Assembly (NCBI GenBank): GCA_963932145.1
Contig: OZ010599.1
Coordinates: 47,533,287-47,597,286, forward strand
Direction of reading: 5' to 3'
Source of the DNA: Acanthosepion lycidas
Lineage: Eukaryota > Mollusca > Cephalopoda > Sepiida > Sepiidae
DNA: 64,000 bases
The number at the start of each line of letters is the position of its first letter. Position 1 is the stretch's first letter. The notes under the pieces are model-generated. The model saw nothing but the letters and a program-made list of their open reading frames with translations, was not told where the DNA came from and searched no databases. A program made the position numbers and the translations under genes. This document shows positions 59,238 to 64,000 of the stretch, piece by piece.

Positions 59238-59699
59238 ACATGTTTAATTGAATAATGTAGACATATTATGTTTATTTATTTTTATAATAATCCTTTCTAG
59301 TTCTCTCATGAAATTCATTAAGGAAGGTGCCATAGTTTTTCCTACCCAAGTACTTTCAATCTCTTCCAAGATCATTCTTAGCTCCCTTATATTTCCACAC
59401 TTAATTTACAAAAACTTCCATAGTTACAATGGATAAATTTTAAAATAATTATAACAGAGCATGTTCATGCGTGTTTTTAAAAATCCCCATCACAACAATC
59501 ACAGTTACAATAAGTTTGACTTTATAATTCAATCTTGGGGATGACCTCAGATTAGATCAAAAGTACTTGGGTAGGAAAACTATGGTGCCTTACTTCATGA
59601 ATTTCATCTTAACATCAAAAAACTGATTAGAGAACTAGAAAGGATTATTATAAAAATAAATAGATATATGTCTATATTATTCAATTAAACATGTTTGAA
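59233..59699. mobile_element. 467-bp MITE with ~130-bp inverted repeats
   Basis: Arms 59233-59356 and 59560-59699 are reverse complements with a few gaps (TTCAAACATGTTTAATTGAA at each tip and CCTACCCAAGTACTTT at the inner edge). TA flanks both sides (59231-59232, 59700-59701), which fits Tc1/mariner-type insertion. No coding sequence. Confidence 0.85.
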
Positions 59700-59737
59700 T
59701 AAAGTTATGCTGTCTAAATATGCATACATACACATAC

Positions 59738-59768
<31 letters not shown>

Positions 59769-59798
59769 TATAGTATTATAATTATTTTTTTTTAAATA

Positions 59799-59967
59799 CA
59801 GTGTAACCCGGATATAAGAGACCCGGATATAAGAGAGATTTTATCTGGTCCCAAATTAGAGCCATACTTACCTAAACAAAGTAGACTAAACCCGGATATA
59901 AGAGAAATCCGGATATAAGAGACTTATTCTCCGGTCCCGACAACTCTCTTATATCCAGGTTACACTG
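59799..59967. mobile_element. 169-bp pogo/Tigger-like MITE
   Basis: CAGTGTAACCCGGATATAAG at the left is mirrored by CTTATATCCAGGTTACACTG at the right. TA flanks both sides (59797-59798 and 59968-59969). CCGGATATAAGAGA occurs four times inside. CAGT...ACTG ends with TA duplication fit the pogo branch of Tc1/mariner. Confidence 0.85.
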
Positions 59968-60196
59968 TATGTTTCCATCATAACACAGAAATTTCTATGT
60001 TTCAAACTGAAATTTCAATCTCAAATTTAATTATAAAAATTAAACTTAAAATCCAGAATTTTGTTCCATTGTCAAGTGATGCTAAAAAAATTCTGTGTTA
60101 TGTCCTCCATATTTAAAAAAAAATAATTATTATATTTATGCTCTACTGTTGTATCAAGCACTGTTTTTTTAAAAATAAAAATAAATGCTAAGAACT

Positions 60197-60231
60197 CTGG
60201 ATTATAAATCTCATTGTTCTTTTCTATTATT

Positions 60232-60317
<86 letters not shown>

Positions 60318-60352
60318 ATGGATTATAAATCTCATTGTTCTTTCTTACTATT

Positions 60353-60415
<63 letters not shown>

Positions 60416-60420
60416 GTATA
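60197..60420. repeat. Duplicated ~122-base unit with long (TA)n
   Basis: GGATTATAAATCTCATTGTT followed by ~20 bases and a long TA tract appears at ~60197-60312 and ~60318-60413. Confidence 0.9.
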
Positions 60421-60458
60421 TAAAAACAAGACATTAAAATAATAAGAATCTATTTCAG

Positions 60459-61080
60459 AAGGTTTGTTTCAGCATAAAGAATACTTCTTGTGTCTCTCTT
60501 CCACTGATTCTCCAGTTGAAAAGGTAAAAAATCTGGTAACATTAAACATTAAAACATTTAAGTTTTCATATATTAAATGTTATTTGTTCATGCTAAAAAT
60601 GTTTACTGTTTTTAATTTTTGTTCATGTTTTTTTTTCTGTTTTTCTAAAGATTTTAACAAAATTTATAAATAACTATTTTGAACAGGTTGTGTACCATAA
60701 AGATCTGGATATTCTGCAGGTGTCGCCCATATGATTTTAATTTATATATTATATATACATTTATATATTTGAACTTATGATTAAATTTTGTTTTCTATAA
60801 AATATTCTATATAGGTTCTAGTATAAAAAATCTAGTTAAATGTTAATTAAATGTTTTTCAATAAACATTGTCTAAATCACTTTTTGATTGCTTACTGCAA
60901 ATATATTTAAGGATAAAATTTGTGTATTTTAATCTTTTGGAATTTGAGGATCCTAAAAGAGATGGAAATTCAACTGATATTAAATCAAGGGAAATAGTGT
61001 TTGTTCAAAATAGAACTGAGTGTTATCCACTTAGTAATGGAATTGCTAACAATAATACAGAAAATAGCCAGAAGATATAA
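60459..61080 (+). CDS. Candidate last three exons of an unrecognised host gene
   Basis: Exon 1, 60459-60523, follows TATTTCAG, reads GLFQHKEYFLCLSSTDSPVE plus K and ends at G|GTAAAA. Exon 2, 60687-60719, follows TTTTGAACAG, is 33 bases long (VVYHKDLDILQ) and ends at G|GTGTCG. Exon 3, 60949-61080, follows TTTGAG, reads DPKRDGNSTDIKSREIVFVQ...NNNTENSQKI and then a stop. Phase 0 fits at both junctions. An alternative end at 60815 would stop after three codons. Residue use is balanced and no repeat overlaps. Upstream exons were not found. No domain is recognised. Confidence 0.4.
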
Positions 61081-61955
61081 TTCACACCTTTGCCTTTGGC
61101 TATAAGTTTGACTGAATAATTGAAAAATGCAAAAATGTGAATCAATAATTACCATGAAAGACCGAACAAATATTGTTACTGATGCACTGAATCTGACATA
61201 ATGGTAATGAAAAACCTTATTGAACAGAAGAATTATAAAATATATAATGCTTGTAGGTTATCAATATTTCAGTAATGAAGAGAGTTATGATTGATAAAGG
61301 TAATAGTCTAACCTTTATTAATGTTATCTTCAGTTGAATAAACATTGAAATATTAATAAATTAACTCTGATTTTTGCTTCAAAATTGATTACTTACAAGC
61401 AAGATTACCTACCTACCTATATAGGTACTTAGAGTTACCATCATCTTATATAATTGTTTCATTTAACTTTCAGTTTTTGATCAAATATTTAAGTCACTTT
61501 TTCAAATTACCAATGATTAATTATAGCTTTTGATGTATCAGAAATAGAACTACAATAAATTCTCAGGTTACAAAAGTTCTGATCTACAATGATTTGTGGT
61601 TATGATACAATCTCCATTAATCTTGTTTTGACTTATGCCATTTGCCTTATATACAACGTCTTTCACACATACATATTTATATCCTCCATGTGTTTTTTAG
61701 TCCTAACTATATTAACATATGTCATAGAAATGTATTATTATGTCCTAGTTTACTAATTTACTATTGCATTAGCATAGGTGAGGGATGTAAATGCTTATTC
61801 ACAGACAATCATGTTACAACACACCGTAAGAACAGAACTCTGTTGTAGGTCGAGGACTCCCCATATGTAATATTGTAAAATTCTATAAAATGGATACTAC
61901 ACACTTCTTTTATGTTTAATGTTTTTAATATAAAAATTATATATTTTGAGATATA
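61081..61955. other. No gene; possible 3' UTR start
   Basis: AATAAA-type signals at ~61335 and ~61355 could serve the candidate gene before them. Otherwise AT-rich spacer. Confidence 0.3.
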
Positions 61956-61956
61956 C

Positions 61957-62690
61957 AGGGTGCGATGGGTAAATTGTCGCCGTTTTATATTTTAATTTTG
62001 TACATGCATGTTGTTTGTTTTTGATTTTGTTGACTGCACAGTATTGTAGGTACGGTTGGGCACTTTTTGTGAGAAAAAGACATGCACACACACACACACA
62101 CACACACGCATACACACACACACACGCATACACACACACACACACACGATAACCACAGAGGTGAGGGCCTCAGACTCAATACAGAGGCCTACATACAGAG
62201 GCCTCAGACTCAATACAGAGGCCTACATCAAGTGCCTTGGGGCGGTAGTGCTGCCCTGGGTTAAGAGGGTGGATGCTGGAAGACTCTATGTCTGACAAAA
62301 GGATTCTGCACCCTGCCACACAAGCAGGATAACCCTGTTATGGATATCAGACAATTTCTGTGACCGCATCACCCCTTACATCTGGCCACCTAACTCTCCA
62401 GATTGTAACTCCCTTAATTATTATGTGTGGGATGCAGTTGAGACCAACAAAATTTCTTGTAAACACAAAGATGAACTGAAGGCAAGGATTATGGCAGCAT
62501 TCACCAACTTAAACAAGGAGACTGCCCAGAAGAGTTGCAGGAGATTCCGAAGTTGTTTGGAGGCTGTGGTTGAAGCCAATGGCAATTTTATTGAATAAAT
62601 TTACTCTTTAGTATTTCTAGATACTTTTGTATAATTTTGGTAAATATATCTGTTAAAATGAGATATCAGTTTTATTTTCATTTTTATATA
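61957..62690 (+). pseudogene. mariner element relic with C-terminal DDE half
   Basis: Begins CAGGGTGCGATGGGTAAATT. A (CA)n tract (~62084-62150) replaces much of the N-terminal half. Then RLNTEAYIKCLGAV, KDSAPCHTSR, WPPNSPDCNSLNYYVW (62383-62430) and SCRRFRSCLEAVVEANGNF lead to a stop at ~62598. These are the C-terminal blocks of a DD34D mariner transposase. The third catalytic D is N here (SLNYY for PLDYY). A 31-base segment (GAGGCCTCAGACTCAATACA and on) is duplicated at ~62160-62225. Dead copy, same family as 49040. Confidence 0.85.
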
Positions 62691-62899
62691 ATTTGGATGA
62701 CAATTTATTTAGTCAAGGAAAGTAAGAAGAAAGAATTAAACATTAATTGTAAAAAGATTGCTTTCATGGTTGTAAGTAGAAATGGACAGTCTATCGTGTG
62801 AATTACACACTGGGGGTGTCAAAATCAAGCAGGAGCAGAATTCAATTTTTGGAGTAGTTTAATAATTGACAACCAAATTGTGATATAGGAATTTGTAGA
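62691..62899. other. No gene seen
   Basis: AT-rich spacer. Confidence 0.4.
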
Positions 62900-63395
62900 T
62901 GTATAGGAATAGTAAAAGACACATTTTAGAAACTGAGTAATGTATGAAAGAAAGAATGTTGGATTGCTATGTTATATCTACCCTCCTACATGGAAGTAAA
63001 TGTGGGACAGTATTTGACACAAATGAAGAAAAGACTTGATGTTGTTCTACCAACAAATGTTGGGAATACTAAGAATAGTGCATGTGACAAATGAAGAAGC
63101 TTTAAGGAGACTAAGAACATCAAAGAAAATGATGTTAACGATCAAAGGTTAAAATTTGAAGAAGGAAGGAATTTAAAACTCACAGACTCATAGAAGATAA
63201 GAGAAACAAAAGAAAGCAACAAGAAACCTACATGACAATTTTGAGAAAATGGATAGAAAACAAAGATAAAAGAGGGAGGGATACAAAGGATCAAATTATT
63301 ACTGAAAGCAACAAAAACATGAAGCTTTGAAGAACCATGATTGCTTACATTCTGAAGAAATATGGTACATATACAGAGGGCTAGTATTAACAGTA
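62900..63395 (+). mobile_element. LINE reverse-transcriptase C-terminal tail (RTE-like), decayed
   Basis: + strand pieces: LGILRIVHVTNEEALRRLRT (~63060-63120), then KDQIITESNKNMKL and RTMIAYILKKYGT (~63330-63370). Same family and same end as the fragment at 1-450. Confidence 0.7.
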
Positions 63396-63439
63396 CTTTT
63401 TCATATTTATCAACTCATCTACTTATTCAATAGTTTTTT

Positions 63440-64000
63440 TTTAAGTATATCACCCCAAGCAAAGCAGGAGTGCCACTAGCACACAAGAGGTTACAGAGAG
63501 TGAGAACAAGAGTAAAGAGGGGATCAAGATCAAGGTATCAGAAGATGTCAATTGACATTACATTTGAATATTTGAAAGGGAAGCAAGTAAGAGGAAGGGA
63601 GTCCCACTGTCAGGAAGTGCAAGATAAGAAGCTGCTGGAGTAGAACAGATGGCTACATTTAACCATTTTGACAGTGAAAGGGTGAGACCGAGATGCCAAC
63701 GTAGTAGCAACCTAGTAGCAATTCATGCAGTTTGGGTACCAATGAAAGTAGCTCGTCAGAGCAGTTGCCATGAAAATATTTGTAGAAAAGACAGAGGGAA
63801 GGCATAGCATATCTGTGAGAAAGTCACTGTAGACGGGATACCAAATCAGGATCTCTCACATTCTATATCCATCTCGGGATTATGTTGAGGACCTTGAGAT
63901 GAACATCTGCAACACCAGTCCATATATGGCAACAGTTTTCAATGCAAGGACGAATGGTTGATTTGTAGATCTGAAGGATGGACTCAAGCGAGAACCAGCT
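63440..64000 (-). mobile_element. Antisense LINE ORF2 C-terminal fragment
   Basis: The minus strand from 64000 reads LQIYKSTIRPCIENCCHIWT then GVADVHLKVLNIIPR, a frame break, and SLCLFYKYFHGNCSDELLSL followed by VPKLHE. Best preserved of the three C-terminal copies. It runs off the right edge of the window. Confidence 0.82.

Noticed and set aside
62056-62295. TH-repeat ORFs and CV-repeat minus-strand ORFs
   Set aside because: Frames through (CA)n inside a mariner relic.

Overview
This window looks like AT-rich, repeat-dense DNA from an animal genome, most likely a mollusc and plausibly a cephalopod. The basis is the mixture seen: long (TA)n and (CA)n tracts, decayed Tc1/mariner and hAT transposons, Penelope-like elements (PLEs) with GIY-YIG endonuclease, Gypsy-type LTR fossils, and LINE fragments whose peptides resemble LINEs I associate with octopus and squid genomes. 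The organism call is inference. There is no bacterial-type gene arrangement, no rRNA and no CRISPR array.

Layout. 1-1.1 kb: LINE tail on the + strand followed by an antisense LINE tail. 1.2-9.6 kb: purine-rich blocks, microsatellites, a possible PLE start and end, and a Tc1 relic. 10.2-15.5 kb: a 5'-truncated PLE (reverse transcriptase plus GIY-YIG) behind a PLE terminal repeat with hammerhead-like motifs, more hammerhead-like and inverted-repeat structures, an antisense LINE fragment and a second PLE scrap. 16-20.3 kb: Gypsy fossil 1 (+). 21.6-23.1 kb: a second PLE tail with a triplicated 3' region and a hammerhead-like end. 23.4-28.1 kb: Gypsy fossil 2 (-) with both LTRs and a 5-bp target duplication. 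28.3-30.0 kb: three phase-compatible candidate exons of a host gene (-). 30.2-33.6 kb: PLE end module, Gypsy fossil 3 (-), Tc1 relic (+). 34-40.4 kb: MITEs, a Tc1 relic (-), an unassigned ORF, LINE and Tc3-like relics. 40.46-45.6 kb: one hAT (ZMYM-type) element with recognisable ends and a decayed transposase. 45.6-49.6 kb: a run of fold-back structures, mariner relics, a 72-bp palindromic mariner MITE and a tRNA-like sequence. 49.9-54.4 kb: mostly unassigned. 54.4-58.1 kb: Gypsy fossil 4 (-). 58.5-60.0 kb: three different small DNA-transposon derivatives. 60.46-61.08 kb: candidate last three exons of a host gene (+). 62-64 kb: mariner relic, then the same LINE-tail plus antisense-LINE pair that opens the window.

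No set of genes here forms a pathway. The recurring theme is PLE ends carrying hammerhead-like cores (CTGANGA...GAAAC) and lying against (TA)n tracts: four to seven such sites appear, some as inverted pairs. Most coding material is decayed. The two candidate host gene ends are the only sequences I would offer as possibly functional protein-coding genes; their products are not recognised.
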